Below, in pieces: positions 10,184 through 19,552 of a stretch of 64,000 nt of DNA. This stretch comes from Paenibacillus curdlanolyticus YK9 (GTDB lineage: Bacteria > Bacillota > Bacilli > Paenibacillales > Paenibacillaceae), in contig NZ_AEDD01000013.1 of the NCBI RefSeq assembly GCF_000179615.1, positions 209,122-273,121 of the forward strand, in the 5' to 3' direction. The stretch's first letter is position 1, and each line of letters begins with the position of its first letter. A program made the translations under genes and the position numbers. The notes under the pieces are model-generated. The model saw only the letters and a list, made by a program, of their open reading frames with translations. It was not told where the DNA came from and searched no databases.

Positions 10184-10266
10184 ACGCTCCACCTACTTGT
10201 TTAGTTTTGTATGACCTCAGTATACTTCGAACGTTGTTGCGCCTCCGCCGTTTTTGTAACCTGGGT

Positions 10267-11874
10267 TTAGTCGTTTTGTGACATTGCGTTGCGATATTCC
10301 TGTGGGTTCATGCCAAACTGCTTTTTGAACATTTTTGTAAAATGCGAGAAGTTACTGTAGCCAACCTGCAGTGCAACTCCACTTACTGTCAGCGAAGTTG
10401 ATTCCAATAATTGCTTGGCACGTTTCATCTTTGTCTCAATGAGATAATCAATCAAATTGGCGCCCGTTTCTTTCTTGAAAAGGCGAGACAAATACGCCGG
10501 ATTCAAATTCACATGATTGGCCACGTCATCCCGTGAGATATTCTCCTCCACTTGCTCCTTTATGAATTGAATCACTTTCTTCACAACCCCATCCGATTCC
10601 CTATTGGCTAGAACAGTATCCATAACGGCCCATATCAGATTTTCAGACCAATGCTTGTACTGCGATAAGTTGCGGATTGGAATCGCTGTCAAGATTGAAA
10701 ATTGAGGCACATCATCCGCTTTAATCCCCTTAACATGAAGATAATTGTAGACAACCTGCAGCGTATCATGGTAATACGTATCCAACTGCTGTTGAGTAAG
10801 CGTTGGCGTCGCTTCAAGCTGTTCTATGCTCTGATGAATCAGCTCGATCAGCTTGTCCCGCTCTCCATTGAGCATATAGGCCGACCATAGCGAAACGTCG
10901 ATGTGGTTGGGGACTGGCAAGGAGCCAACCGTAACCGCTTGCGGCTTGTAAAAAATGACAGACTCCTTTTGGTTAACATTGTTCCGCTCCATGCTCTTCA
11001 GCGCTTCGCACAATCGAGATACCTCCTGCAATTGCGCCAGACGGCCGACATAACAAGTGACCTGACAGTAAAAGTAGGTACGGCAAACATCAATAAACCT
11101 CGTGCAGGCCTGCGTCCAATCATCCCCGCTAAAACCATTCTCCCGGACCAACACCAATAGCACTCCGCTCCGATCTGTAATAACATCACCGGCGTAATGG
11201 GAGCCTGATAGAAAAACCTCTTCTGCCGCCTTCTTTAATGCATATTCCATAATCTCCTGATCTCGCGCATCCAATGGCTTCTGCCATTCCTCAATGCTTA
11301 TTAGAATGGGCATGACCTTGTCCGTTGCACCCAAATCTAATTGCGCATCTTGAATGGCTCGTTCTAGAAAATCGCCAAAGGCAAAGATGCGCCGGGACAG
11401 CAAATCCTGCCAGAAACGCTCAGCCAACAGGGGCTGCTGCTTTTTCCACAATTCCTTGTACTTTAGATACATCTCGTTATGCTGTATGCTCTCTTCCTTC
11501 TCTTTAATTGCCTGAAGCATACGTTTAACTGCTTGTGCCAGCTCCTCTCCATCCACAGGCTTGAGCAGATAATCAAAGCTGCCCAAATTGATAGCCTGCT
11601 TGGCATAAGTAAACTCCGAATGGCAGGTAAGAAATAACGATTCGGTACATGGAGAATTTTCCTTCGTCCAGCGAACGAGCGACAGCCCGTCTTCATCCGG
11701 CATCTCAATATCACAAATCAGGATGTCAATTCGGTACTCCATTAGAATTTTTCTCGCTTCATCGGCATGATTGGCCGTATGCACCGATTCAATCCCTAAT
11801 GCACGCCAGTCTGCACACTGGCAAATTCCCTCAACAGCAAACCGTTCATCATCCACAACCAGCATTTGCGTCAT
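10267..11874 (-). CDS. Response regulator with AraC-type DNA-binding domain (YesN type)
   Basis: A 535-residue regulator: receiver domain (about 1-120) with phospho-acceptor Asp55 in ILICDIEMPDEDG, acidic pocket VVDDE at the N-terminus and Lys in YLLKPVD; a middle region without a recognised fold; a C-terminal AraC double helix-turn-helix (about 430-530) with NPAYLSRLFKKETGANL and VGYSNFSHFTKMFKKQFG. Its start overlaps the histidine-kinase stop by 4 bases, so the two are coupled and should form one two-component pair. By family and position it probably activates the adjacent transport genes in response to extracellular glucan. Confidence 0.92.
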   Translation of the reverse strand: MTQMLVVDDERFAVEGICQCADWRALGIESVHTANHADEARKILMEYRIDILICDIEMPDEDGLSLVRWTKENSPCTESLFLTCHSEFTYAKQAINLGSFDYLLKPVDGEELAQAVKRMLQAIKEKEESIQHNEMYLKYKELWKKQQPLLAERFWQDLLSRRIFAFGDFLERAIQDAQLDLGATDKVMPILISIEEWQKPLDARDQEIMEYALKKAAEEVFLSGSHYAGDVITDRSGVLLVLVRENGFSGDDWTQACTRFIDVCRTYFYCQVTCYVGRLAQLQEVSRLCEALKSMERNNVNQKESVIFYKPQAVTVGSLPVPNHIDVSLWSAYMLNGERDKLIELIHQSIEQLEATPTLTQQQLDTYYHDTLQVVYNYLHVKGIKADDVPQFSILTAIPIRNLSQYKHWSENLIWAVMDTVLANRESDGVVKKVIQFIKEQVEENISRDDVANHVNLNPAYLSRLFKKETGANLIDYLIETKMKRAKQLLESTSLTVSGVALQVGYSNFSHFTKMFKKQFGMNPQEYRNAMSQND

Positions 11875-13625
11875 CGCTCATCCTGCTCCTTTACATGTTC
11901 GATCGGAAGATGCAACCGTACTCCTAATCCGCGTGGCGCATTGTGAAAGAAAACAATTGCCGCTTGATCGCCATAGCGAATCGACATCCTTCTTTTCACA
12001 TTCCAAATTCCGATATGATTGCCTTCCGACACCTGCCCCCTCCATTCCGTCGATAAGGCTTCGAGCAGCTCAGGCGAGACCCCTTTGCCACTATCCTTCA
12101 CTTCCAGAACCATTCGTTTGTTATCTGCTTGGTCTAGTCCTGCTAAAATATGCAGCGTGAACGGCTCGCCCTTCACGCTCATGCCGTGTATCATCGCATT
12201 TTCGACAAAAGGCTGGACAATAAGCGAGGGAATTTGTGCTTCTCGCAGCTCCTCTGCAATGTCTAGCTTAAATTCGAAAGATTCTTGATAACGCATCTTT
12301 TGGATTTCCAAGTAATTGCGGATATGCGCGATCTCCTGATCGACCGTGATTGTATCTCGACTCGCATTTAACATGAACCGAAAATACTGAACGACATGGC
12401 GGACGGTCTTTTTCACCAGCTCAAAGCGTTTCATGTCTGCTAATTGAAAAATGATGTTTAACGTATTAAGAAAGAAATGGGGATTAATTTGCATCTGCAA
12501 ATGCTTCATCTCGGCCTTCTGCGCATTCAACCTTTCTTCATACACGCCGATCTTTAAACCTTTGATTTCATCCACCATCGTATTGAAGGTGTGGTGAATG
12601 ATATCAAATTCGGTGATGGAAGAGCCCGGCAGCTTCATTTCCATATCCCCGTCTTTCGTTCTGCGAATTGCCCCGAGAAGCAGAAGGATCGGATGATAAA
12701 TTATTCTTCGCAAAATATACAAATAAATAAGCAGAATAAGGAACACGATCAAAGGAAGCAGATAAGTAAAGGTTTCGAAACTTTTCAGCCCTCGCAACAG
12801 CTCAGAATAAGGCAGAACAACGGCCATGTTGATCCTGCTGACAGGAGAGCTGCTCGTTATAATAAAAAGATCTTCTCCCTCGTCCGAAAAGGAAAAAGAG
12901 GTATTCGCCATCAGCTTCTCAGCCGGTAACCGGAACTTCTTATTTAAAGTTGGAGAAATGTCAGATAGGACTGTCCCGTCTTCGCCTGCGAACAAGACGT
13001 CTCCGCCTTCACGCAAATCGAGATTCCCCAACGCCATTTTCAAAGTGTTCACGTTGATTAGCGCACCTATGAACGTGTTATTGCTCGTATCGTTGCCCAC
13101 AACCCGGTGAAGAAAATGTTGATTGCCGATTCGCACGATCGACCATTGATACATCAAGGATTGTCGTGCATCAGATGTTTCCAGGGAATTAGTGATCCAA
13201 TCTTTAACCTGATCATGATCCGATCCCGGAATGACATTGGTCGTTGCAAGCCGATCCGTTGCCCTGGAATAAATGTAGAACATGTCCACCGTATGATAGT
13301 AGGAGCGATAGGCTGTGTTCCGTTGAAGGAGCTCCATTTGGGCAAAATAATACTCGGAATCGGTGAGGTCACTCCTCCCGAACTTCTGGAAATTCTCATC
13401 ATGATCAACGATATAAACCATGTTCGTTGTAATATCATTCAAACTCCGATCGATCATATGAAGATTGGAGTTAACCAAGTTTTGATAAGAATTGGCTACT
13501 TGCGTTAGAACAATTTTTTGAGCGTAATGGCCGGCACCAAATAATATAAGAAGCAACGGAAGCGCAAGAGCAGAGAAAAGCAGAATGAATCGGGAGCTAA
13601 GTTTCCTTGATTTCTTATGTTTCAT
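11871..13625 (-). CDS. Sensor histidine kinase (YesM type)
   Basis: A 584-residue membrane kinase: N-terminal span (RFILLFSALALPLLLILFGA), an extracellular sensing domain of about 240 residues, a second span (LLPLIVFLILLIYLYIL), HAMP-like linker, His_kinase domain with MQINPHFFLNTLN (phospho-His about 383 from this start) and HATPase boxes VKDSGKGVSPE and GIWNVKRRM. This is the YesM/LytS-like layout. The ATG at 13625 is chosen over an upstream start at 13694, because the extra 23 residues would precede the basic MKHKKSRK head and run into the hairpin of the previous gene; AGGGGG lies about 12 nt upstream. Confidence 0.9.
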   Translation of the reverse strand: MKHKKSRKLSSRFILLFSALALPLLLILFGAGHYAQKIVLTQVANSYQNLVNSNLHMIDRSLNDITTNMVYIVDHDENFQKFGRSDLTDSEYYFAQMELLQRNTAYRSYYHTVDMFYIYSRATDRLATTNVIPGSDHDQVKDWITNSLETSDARQSLMYQWSIVRIGNQHFLHRVVGNDTSNNTFIGALINVNTLKMALGNLDLREGGDVLFAGEDGTVLSDISPTLNKKFRLPAEKLMANTSFSFSDEGEDLFIITSSSPVSRINMAVVLPYSELLRGLKSFETFTYLLPLIVFLILLIYLYILRRIIYHPILLLLGAIRRTKDGDMEMKLPGSSITEFDIIHHTFNTMVDEIKGLKIGVYEERLNAQKAEMKHLQMQINPHFFLNTLNIIFQLADMKRFELVKKTVRHVVQYFRFMLNASRDTITVDQEIAHIRNYLEIQKMRYQESFEFKLDIAEELREAQIPSLIVQPFVENAMIHGMSVKGEPFTLHILAGLDQADNKRMVLEVKDSGKGVSPELLEALSTEWRGQVSEGNHIGIWNVKRRMSIRYGDQAAIVFFHNAPRGLGVRLHLPIEHVKEQDER

Positions 13626-13656
13626 TTCAAGCCTGACCCCCTCGTGCAAGTTTGAA

Positions 13657-13703
13657 TAAAATGCGTAACGGGCCCACCAGTGCAGACCCGTCACGCATTT
13701 TAT
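13657..13703 (-). terminator. Intrinsic terminator after the GH13 gene
   Basis: Stem of about 15 bp with one bulge (TAAAATGCGT..ACGGG / CCCGT..ACGCATTTTA) 4 bases past the GH13 stop, followed on the minus strand by TTTTATTC. It separates the LacI/GH13 unit from the kinase/regulator/transport unit. Confidence 0.75.
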
Positions 13704-13706
13704 TAG

Positions 13707-15383
13707 TTAACATTGGAGTTTATAGACAAGGGCTTCGTACGGTCGCAACGTTATGCTCCGAATATCCGTGTCAGCTTTTGCCTCGTAATTACTAATCAAT
13801 AATTCATGCTTATGGAACGTAATGTCATCCGGCAGTTGGAATTGTGCAGGCTCCTTGAAGAAATTCAGTACAACGAGCAGCTTCTCATCCCCCAGCGTAC
13901 GAACGTAAGCAAATAGATTTGTGCTGTCCTCCATCAATAATCGGAAGGCTACGTAACCGGTTACGTTATGCGCATAACGAAGCTCGATTAACTTCCTGTA
14001 ATAATGATAAATGGAATGCGGGTCTTTTACCGCTTGTTCGGCATTGATGCTCTGATAATTAGGATTAACGGCAATCCACGGCGTCCCCGTTGTAAATCCG
14101 GCATGCTCGCTTCCATCCCATTGCATTGGCGTTCGTCCATTATCTCTGCCCTTCACATAGATGGCGTTCATAATGGTGCCAATATCTTCGCCGGCAGCCA
14201 AGTGCTCCTCGTACATGTTCAATGTTTCAATATCTTTATACTCGCTGATGGAGTTAAACTTCACATTGGTCATGCCAAGCTCTTCGCCTTGATAAATATA
14301 AGGTGTTCCTTGAAGCGTATGGAGCAACGTTGCCAGCATTTTAGCCGATTCCATACGATAGACCGTATCGTCACCGAACCGGGAAAGCATGCGAGGTTGA
14401 TCATGGTTATTCAGATACAGGCTATTCCAGCCTTTGCCTTCCAACCCGATCTGCCACTTCGCAATAATTTGTTTCATTTCTCGCAGATCCCAAGGTTTTA
14501 CGTCCCATTTGCCGTGTTGGCCTGAATCAACTTCCATCAGCTCAAAATGAAATACCATGTTCAATTCGTCCCTGTCCTCGCCAACATAAAGCGCTGCATC
14601 CTCTGGCGTTACTCCGATCGTCTCGCCAACCGTCATAATATCGTATTTGGACAATACCTCACGATTCATCTCTTTCAAGTACTCGTGTACGCGCGGACCG
14701 TTCATGAAGTGCTCGCCGCCAAAATGGTATCCCTCTCCATTGCCAACCGATGGCAGCTGAGGCACTTTGGAGATCAAATTGATTACATCCATCCGGAATC
14801 CGTCGATTCCTTTGTCGAGCCACCAAGTCATCATCTTATAGATCTCTTGGCGAAGCTTTGGATTTTCCCAATTAAGATCCGGCTGTTTTTTGGAGAATAG
14901 ATGCAGGAAATATTCGTTTGTGCCTTCATCGAACTGCCAAGCTGAACCGCTGAAGAAGGACCCCCAGTCGTTCGGTTCGCTTCCGTCCGCGCCAGGCCGC
15001 CAAATGTAATAGTCTCTATAAGGGTTGTCTTTCGACTTGCGGGATTCCACGAACCAAGCATGCTCATCGGAGCTATGGTTGACGACTAGATCCATAATGA
15101 GCTTCATATCACGATTATGGATTTGCGCAAGAAGCTCTTCCCAGTCCTCGATTGTCCCGAATTCCTTCATAATGGATTGGTAGTTGCTTATATCGTAGCC
15201 ATTGTCATCATTGGGCGATTCGTAAACCGGACACAGCCAGATCACATCCACGCCCAGCAGCTTCAAATAATCCAGTTTAGAAATAATGCCCGGGATATCG
15301 CCAATGCCATCCCCGTTGCTATCCATAAAACTGCGCGGATAGATTTGATACACAACGCTATCTTTCCACCACTTGTTTGCCAT
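13707..15383 (-). CDS. GH13 alpha-1,6-glucosidase (oligo-1,6-glucosidase / dextran glucosidase)
   Basis: A 558-residue cytoplasmic glucosidase releasing glucose from the non-reducing end of isomaltooligosaccharides. Conserved GH13 regions are all present: DLVVNHSSDEH (I), GFRMDVIN (II, nucleophile Asp), MTVGET (III, acid Glu) and LNNHDQPR (IV). The residue after the nucleophile is Val, which in this subfamily goes with alpha-1,6 rather than alpha-1,4 cleavage. There is no signal peptide. It is transcribed with the LacI gene upstream and ends at a strong terminator. With the GH66 enzyme and the ABC importer it completes a dextran-to-glucose route. The coding sequence contains a perfect copy of the LacI operator core (see findings). 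Confidence 0.92.
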   Translation of the reverse strand: MANKWWKDSVVYQIYPRSFMDSNGDGIGDIPGIISKLDYLKLLGVDVIWLCPVYESPNDDNGYDISNYQSIMKEFGTIEDWEELLAQIHNRDMKLIMDLVVNHSSDEHAWFVESRKSKDNPYRDYYIWRPGADGSEPNDWGSFFSGSAWQFDEGTNEYFLHLFSKKQPDLNWENPKLRQEIYKMMTWWLDKGIDGFRMDVINLISKVPQLPSVGNGEGYHFGGEHFMNGPRVHEYLKEMNREVLSKYDIMTVGETIGVTPEDAALYVGEDRDELNMVFHFELMEVDSGQHGKWDVKPWDLREMKQIIAKWQIGLEGKGWNSLYLNNHDQPRMLSRFGDDTVYRMESAKMLATLLHTLQGTPYIYQGEELGMTNVKFNSISEYKDIETLNMYEEHLAAGEDIGTIMNAIYVKGRDNGRTPMQWDGSEHAGFTTGTPWIAVNPNYQSINAEQAVKDPHSIYHYYRKLIELRYAHNVTGYVAFRLLMEDSTNLFAYVRTLGDEKLLVVLNFFKEPAQFQLPDDITFHKHELLISNYEAKADTDIRSITLRPYEALVYKLQC

Positions 15384-15405
15384 TTATTCCAATCCCCTAA
15401 CCTTT

Positions 15406-16437
15406 CTATAATGAGTTGAGTTCCTTTACGGTCTGCCTTTCCATAATACGGTGCGGCAGGATAAGGCTTGTTGCCACCTGTCCCGTTTTAGCCATCTCCA
15501 ACAATTTCCCTGCAGCCTCCTGCCCGAGCTCCCTTAGAGGCTGATGAACGGTAGAGAGAGGCGGATGAACCATCGTAGAAAGCCGGATATCGTCAAAACC
15601 AATAATGGACAATTGATCCGGCACATGAATTCCCGCTTTAGCTGCATAATGCATAGCGCCGATTGCCATTTCATCGCTAGCGGCAAACACCGCTGTAAAT
15701 TCAACATTATCCCTCAGCAATTGTTCCATGGCTTGAGCTCCGCTTTCATAGAAGAAGTTCCCATAAGCAATCCATTGTTGATTAACGGCAAGTCCATGAT
15801 CGAGAAGCGCTTGCGTATAGCCTTCCATTCTCGGAATCGTTGCATTTAGGTCCTCCGGTGTGCCGCTAATCATCGCAATTTGCCTATGGCCTTTAGTGAT
15901 CAGATAGTTGGTAGCATCGTAAGCGGCCTGACGGTCATCTATTTTGATGTGTGGATATTGAGGATCGTCGGTAGCGGATGAAACCAAGACGACAGGGATT
16001 TTCATCGCACGAAGCTCCTCTTTATAAGCCTCCGTCAACACCTCACTGACGAAAATGAGACCGTCCACCTGCTTTTCGCGGAGCACCTGCAAGTAATCTA
16101 GCGTTCGATGGCCATCTGTATCCGTGTTGCATACTAACACGCTATAACGATGGTTATGGGCATACTCTTCAATGCCATGCAGCAGGGCTGATGAGAACTC
16201 GCTGTTGAGTGCAGGGAAGAGAACGCCAATCGTCTGAGTTTGCCTGTTGTTCAAGGATCGGGCAATCGCATTTGGACGGAAGCCCATTTGCTCAATCGTC
16301 TCCATCACTTTCTGCTTTGTTTTGTCAGAATAACCGCCCAGATCGTTCAATATTCTTGAAACAGTCGCGACAGAAACATCTGCTTTCTTAGCGACATCTC
16401 TTATTGTAGGTATAGCGTTCGCGCTCATAAGCCACAT
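15406..16437 (-). CDS. LacI-family transcriptional repressor
   Basis: About 343 residues: N-terminal LacI helix-turn-helix (TIRDVAKKADVSVATVSRIL, then hinge MGFRPNAIARSLN) and a periplasmic-binding-like effector domain (IGVLFPALNSEF ... IIGFDDIRLSTMVHPPLSTV). The start could equally be the ATG at 16428; neither has a strong ribosome site. A promoter and 12-bp palindrome upstream indicate autoregulation. It lies 22 bases before the GH13 gene, so it probably represses itself and the glucosidase until an isomaltooligosaccharide or derivative is present. Confidence 0.92.
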   Translation of the reverse strand: MWLMSANAIPTIRDVAKKADVSVATVSRILNDLGGYSDKTKQKVMETIEQMGFRPNAIARSLNNRQTQTIGVLFPALNSEFSSALLHGIEEYAHNHRYSVLVCNTDTDGHRTLDYLQVLREKQVDGLIFVSEVLTEAYKEELRAMKIPVVLVSSATDDPQYPHIKIDDRQAAYDATNYLITKGHRQIAMISGTPEDLNATIPRMEGYTQALLDHGLAVNQQWIAYGNFFYESGAQAMEQLLRDNVEFTAVFAASDEMAIGAMHYAAKAGIHVPDQLSIIGFDDIRLSTMVHPPLSTVHQPLRELGQEAAGKLLEMAKTGQVATSLILPHRIMERQTVKELNSL

Positions 16438-16470
16438 CCCATACTCGAATTCCTGCTTTCACACGTTTAC

Positions 16471-16482
16471 GTAACCGGTTAC
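16471..16482. promoter_or_regulatory. LacI-type operator
   Basis: Perfect palindrome GTAACCGGTTAC with the central CG pair typical of LacI/GalR-family operators. It begins 4 bases downstream of the -10 box of the promoter at 16487-16515, covering the expected transcription start, so a bound repressor would block the polymerase. Confidence 0.75.
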
Positions 16483-16486
16483 TCAG

Positions 16487-16515
16487 AGTATAAATTCGAA
16501 TATGCATGGCGTCAA
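16487..16515 (-). promoter_or_regulatory. Sigma-A promoter of the LacI/GH13 operon
   Basis: On the minus strand: -35 TTGACG (16515-16510), 17-bp spacer, -10 TATACT (16492-16487). The -35 box abuts the stop codon of the upstream ThuA gene. Confidence 0.75.
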
Positions 16516-17247
16516 TTAGCTGTTTATTGGCTCGATCGGGTTTACGCGACCATAGGATACGGAAGCCCCCTGTGCAGGTGCAGCCCATTTTACAGCGTTT
16601 TTAATCACTTGCAAAATTTGTGGGTGATGGTACACCGGGAATGTTTCATGCCCTGGACGGAAATAGAACAGCTTCCCTTTGCCTCTTCGATAGCAGCAGC
16701 CACTGCGGAATACTTCACCGCCCTCAAACCAGGAAATAAACACCAATTCATCCGGAGCTGGGATTTCAAACCGCTCGCCATACATTTCTTCTTTCGGAAT
16801 CTCGATGTATTCATCCAAACCATCCGCAATTGGGTGCCCGTGTTCAATGACCCATAGTCGCTCCCTCTCGCCGTCATCCCTCCACTTAAGCGCCCCAGTG
16901 CGGGTACCCAACAATCGTTCGAACACTTTGGAGCCGTGGCCCGAGTGAAGCACGATTAGGCCCATGCCTTGCAAAACACGGTCTCTCACCTTATCTGCGA
17001 TGTCGTCCCTAACATCACCGTGCGCCATATGCCCCCACCAGATTAATACATCCGTTTGATTAAGCACGTCATCCGATAACCCATGATCAGGTTCGTCAAG
17101 CGTCGCCGTCACCACTTTCAATGCGTCTACGTTTTGCAAATAACCTGCTATCGCATGATGAATCCCTTCTGGATAAATCGCTGCAACCTGGGGATTGGTC
17201 TTCTCATGCCGATACTCGTTCCATACCGTTACTTTAATCGTTTTCAT
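16516..17247 (-). CDS. ThuA-domain protein (trehalose-utilisation/glutamine-amidotransferase-like fold)
   Basis: A 243-residue ThuA-family protein: N-terminal [12 protein letters not shown], the [14 protein letters not shown] stretch, [16 protein letters not shown] and a C-terminal [20 protein letters not shown] typical of the family. ThuA proteins are linked to sugar metabolism, often beside oxidoreductases, and some members act in 3-keto-glycoside pathways; the activity of this one is not known. It overlaps the stop of the Gfo/Idh/MocA gene by 4 bases, so the two probably act on the same sugar. Confidence 0.85.
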   Translation of the reverse strand: MKTIKVTVWNEYRHEKTNPQVAAIYPEGIHHAIAGYLQNVDALKVVTATLDEPDHGLSDDVLNQTDVLIWWGHMAHGDVRDDIADKVRDRVLQGMGLIVLHSGHGSKVFERLLGTRTGALKWRDDGERERLWVIEHGHPIADGLDEYIEIPKEEMYGERFEIPAPDELVFISWFEGGEVFRSGCCYRRGKGKLFYFRPGHETFPVYHHPQILQVIKNAVKWAAPAQGASVSYGRVNPIEPINS

Positions 17248-18308
17248 GAAGTCTTCATCTCCTTTTTAATGGAAATCCATTTTTGCTCCGTGAACGATTG
17301 AATAATGGCGTCAACTGCCAATTGGTTTACGTAACCGTCCGTCATCGTCGCATCGTACCCGTCTCCCATCCCATTCACGAGATCGAAAAATGCTTGCATT
17401 TGCCCGACTTTACACTCGTCTGGAGCTTCAACCTTGCGGAATTCCATGTCGTTCTCATCTGCAAGCTTCACCTGAAGCGTATCCTCATCTTCCAAGTTGT
17501 AAATTAATGCACCCTTGGTTCCATAAATTTCGATCTGCTGATAATTTCCTCGGCCATACGCAAAGCGCGAGATCATCATTGCTGAAGAGATGCCGCCCTC
17601 GATCCGAGATAGGACATGGCAGTAATCATCGACATCAACCGCTCCTTTACCCGAGCCGTCAAGAAGCTCGCGTTCAGCGATCACCGTATCTGCATCTGCC
17701 AGCACACGTTGCGTGTCTCCGATAAGAAAACGGGTTAGATCCAGAATGTGGCTTCCCAGGTCTCCGATCGCTCCGGAGCCGGTCAGTTCCTTACGAAACC
17801 GCCACACTAACGGAATGTCGTCTCGAAGCGCCCAGCTTTGAAGATATTGGCTATACACATGATGAATTGTTCCGAGTTTGCCCTCATCAATCAATTGCTT
17901 CGCATATCTGACGGCGCTCTTATACCGATAAGAGAAACAAATGAAGTGCGGCAGCGGCTTTTGTTCGATTAATTGCTGCAGAATAGCTGCTTCGCTAGCA
18001 TTTAATGCAACCGGCTTCTCAAGAGCAAATGTTTTGCCGTTCTCAATGGCCGACTTCGCGATCTCGAAATGGTTATTGTTTGGCGTTCCAATCGTGACAG
18101 CATCCAGTTCAGGATCTTGGAGCATAATCTCATAATCCAGATAAGTGCGTGAAGCCGGAATATCCCATTCTTTGCTTCTGCGCTCAAGTAATTCTGCATT
18201 GCAATCACTGATTGCCCAAATCTCTGCATCAGGGCTTTCCAGTATCCCTTTGCTGTGAAAATCCGCGATGCCGCCCAGCCCGATTAGGCCGACTTTGAGC
18301 TTAGCCAT
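17244..18308 (-). CDS. Gfo/Idh/MocA-family NAD(P)-dependent oxidoreductase
   Basis: A 354-residue sugar dehydrogenase-like protein: N-terminal Rossmann fold ([16 protein letters not shown]), conserved ALEKPVALN containing the catalytic-region Lys, and a C-terminal alpha/beta substrate domain with [17 protein letters not shown]. Substrates in this family are cyclic polyols and sugars, and the exact one cannot be read from sequence. It is co-transcribed with the ThuA gene and divergent from the AraC regulator, which probably controls the pair. Confidence 0.9.
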   Translation of the reverse strand: MAKLKVGLIGLGGIADFHSKGILESPDAEIWAISDCNAELLERRSKEWDIPASRTYLDYEIMLQDPELDAVTIGTPNNNHFEIAKSAIENGKTFALEKPVALNASEAAILQQLIEQKPLPHFICFSYRYKSAVRYAKQLIDEGKLGTIHHVYSQYLQSWALRDDIPLVWRFRKELTGSGAIGDLGSHILDLTRFLIGDTQRVLADADTVIAERELLDGSGKGAVDVDDYCHVLSRIEGGISSAMMISRFAYGRGNYQQIEIYGTKGALIYNLEDEDTLQVKLADENDMEFRKVEAPDECKVGQMQAFFDLVNGMGDGYDATMTDGYVNQLAVDAIIQSFTEQKWISIKKEMKTS

Positions 18309-18443
18309 ATACGTATCACCCTCACAATAGGTTGGTTGAACTTCATTTCAAGCATAGACTGTGATAGGATGAATGAAAATGTCGGATAAAGACTATTTTT
18401 GTACAAAAGCGACTTTAATAAAAAATGCAAAGAGGGTCTTGTC

Positions 18444-19334
18444 ATGCTTGCCGTGAATATGGAATGGATTCCGCGCATTACCCTAATGGGATTCGTATCT
18501 TATAAAAGTTTGTGGATGCACTTTAAGCGCACGTCAGACGAGCATATTTTATACATCATCAAGAGTGGGGAGCTGCATATTCAAGAGGAGGGGCAGCGGT
18601 TTATCCTGCGGGAGGGCGATGTGTTCATGCTTGAGCCTCATCTCGAGCATGAAGGCTTCGAGATGCACATTTGCGACTATTATTTCATTCACTTTAAGCA
18701 TCCCGATATTTCCGCACTCACCATAGAGGATCCATTATCCTTTGCCCAAGCCTTCTTCTTAGAGGATCATGAGCACCAGCAGCACAACCGTTCGTGTTTT
18801 CCAAAACAAATGAACCTTACAAGCAATTCAGCCAAATCACAAATTTATGGCGGGTTGAACGAAATGCTCCGGCTCTACCGGCGAAAAAACTACAATCGGG
18901 CGCTTACTGCACTAAAATTGTCTGAGCTGTTTATCTGGATGTCACGCGAATATATGATGTTGGTTTTGCAAAGCAATCAGAAACGCACGACGAAATCTAA
19001 CTTGAAAGTGTACGAGCTGCTGGATTATATTCATCAGCACTATGCTAGCAAAATTACTAGTGAACGAATTGAAAGCGAGTTCGATTGCAATTTTGACTAC
19101 ATCAACCGGACATTCAATCAACTGACGGGTTATTCAATCGCCCATTATGTGAATAAGGTCCGAATCGATCATGCCCGCGAGCTTCTTCAAACAACCAAGC
19201 TTAGCATCGGCGAGATCGCCGAGCTTGTGGGGTTTTTCGATATTTATCATTTTAGTAAAGTGTTCAAGCGATATGTAGGTGTTTCACCAACTACCTATTT
19301 TAAAGGCATACAAGAAACAGTGTATGGACTCTAG
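18444..19334 (+). CDS. AraC-family transcriptional regulator
   Basis: A 296-residue regulator: N-terminal cupin-like sensing domain (LHIQEEGQRFILREGDVFMLEPHLEHEG) and C-terminal double helix-turn-helix (FDYINRTFNQLTGYSIAHYV; EIAELVGFFDIYHFSKVFKRYVGVSP). The ATG at 18444 is chosen because AGAGGG lies 7 nt upstream; a TTG 45 bases earlier has no site. Transcribed divergently from the oxidoreductase/ThuA pair across a 135-base gap, it is the likely local regulator of that pair. Confidence 0.9.
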   Translation: MLAVNMEWIPRITLMGFVSYKSLWMHFKRTSDEHILYIIKSGELHIQEEGQRFILREGDVFMLEPHLEHEGFEMHICDYYFIHFKHPDISALTIEDPLSFAQAFFLEDHEHQQHNRSCFPKQMNLTSNSAKSQIYGGLNEMLRLYRRKNYNRALTALKLSELFIWMSREYMMLVLQSNQKRTTKSNLKVYELLDYIHQHYASKITSERIESEFDCNFDYINRTFNQLTGYSIAHYVNKVRIDHARELLQTTKLSIGEIAELVGFFDIYHFSKVFKRYVGVSPTTYFKGIQETVYGL

Positions 19335-19400
19335 CGCAAACTTGGCTCAAGCACATGACTACGTCTTGTGTGGTGTCATAATTCGTGAGAATACATGAGT

Positions 19401-19455
19401 AAAAAAGTGCTTAATTTTGTCCCAAGGGATCAAGGTTAAGCACTTAGTTTTTTGA
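19401..19455. terminator. Bidirectional intrinsic terminator
   Basis: Perfect 10-bp stem AAGTGCTTAA / TTAAGCACTT (19405-19414 and 19436-19445) flanked by A6 on the left and a T6 run on the right, so it can terminate both the AraC gene (plus) and araA (minus). The remaining 97 bases up to araA show no gene. Confidence 0.85.
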
Positions 19456-19552
19456 GTATGGATTGAATCTACTGTTATTTACTAGCGTTTAACGGCATTA
19501 CGACTTACGATTTCAAGCAAATGGCCTATCTCTGGTTCTGTGCGCTCTTGGC

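Noticed and set aside
17316..17332. TTTACGTAACC sequence resembling part of the LacI operator
   Set aside because: Only one half of the palindrome is present and the sequence is accounted for by coding (GYVNQL) in the oxidoreductase gene.
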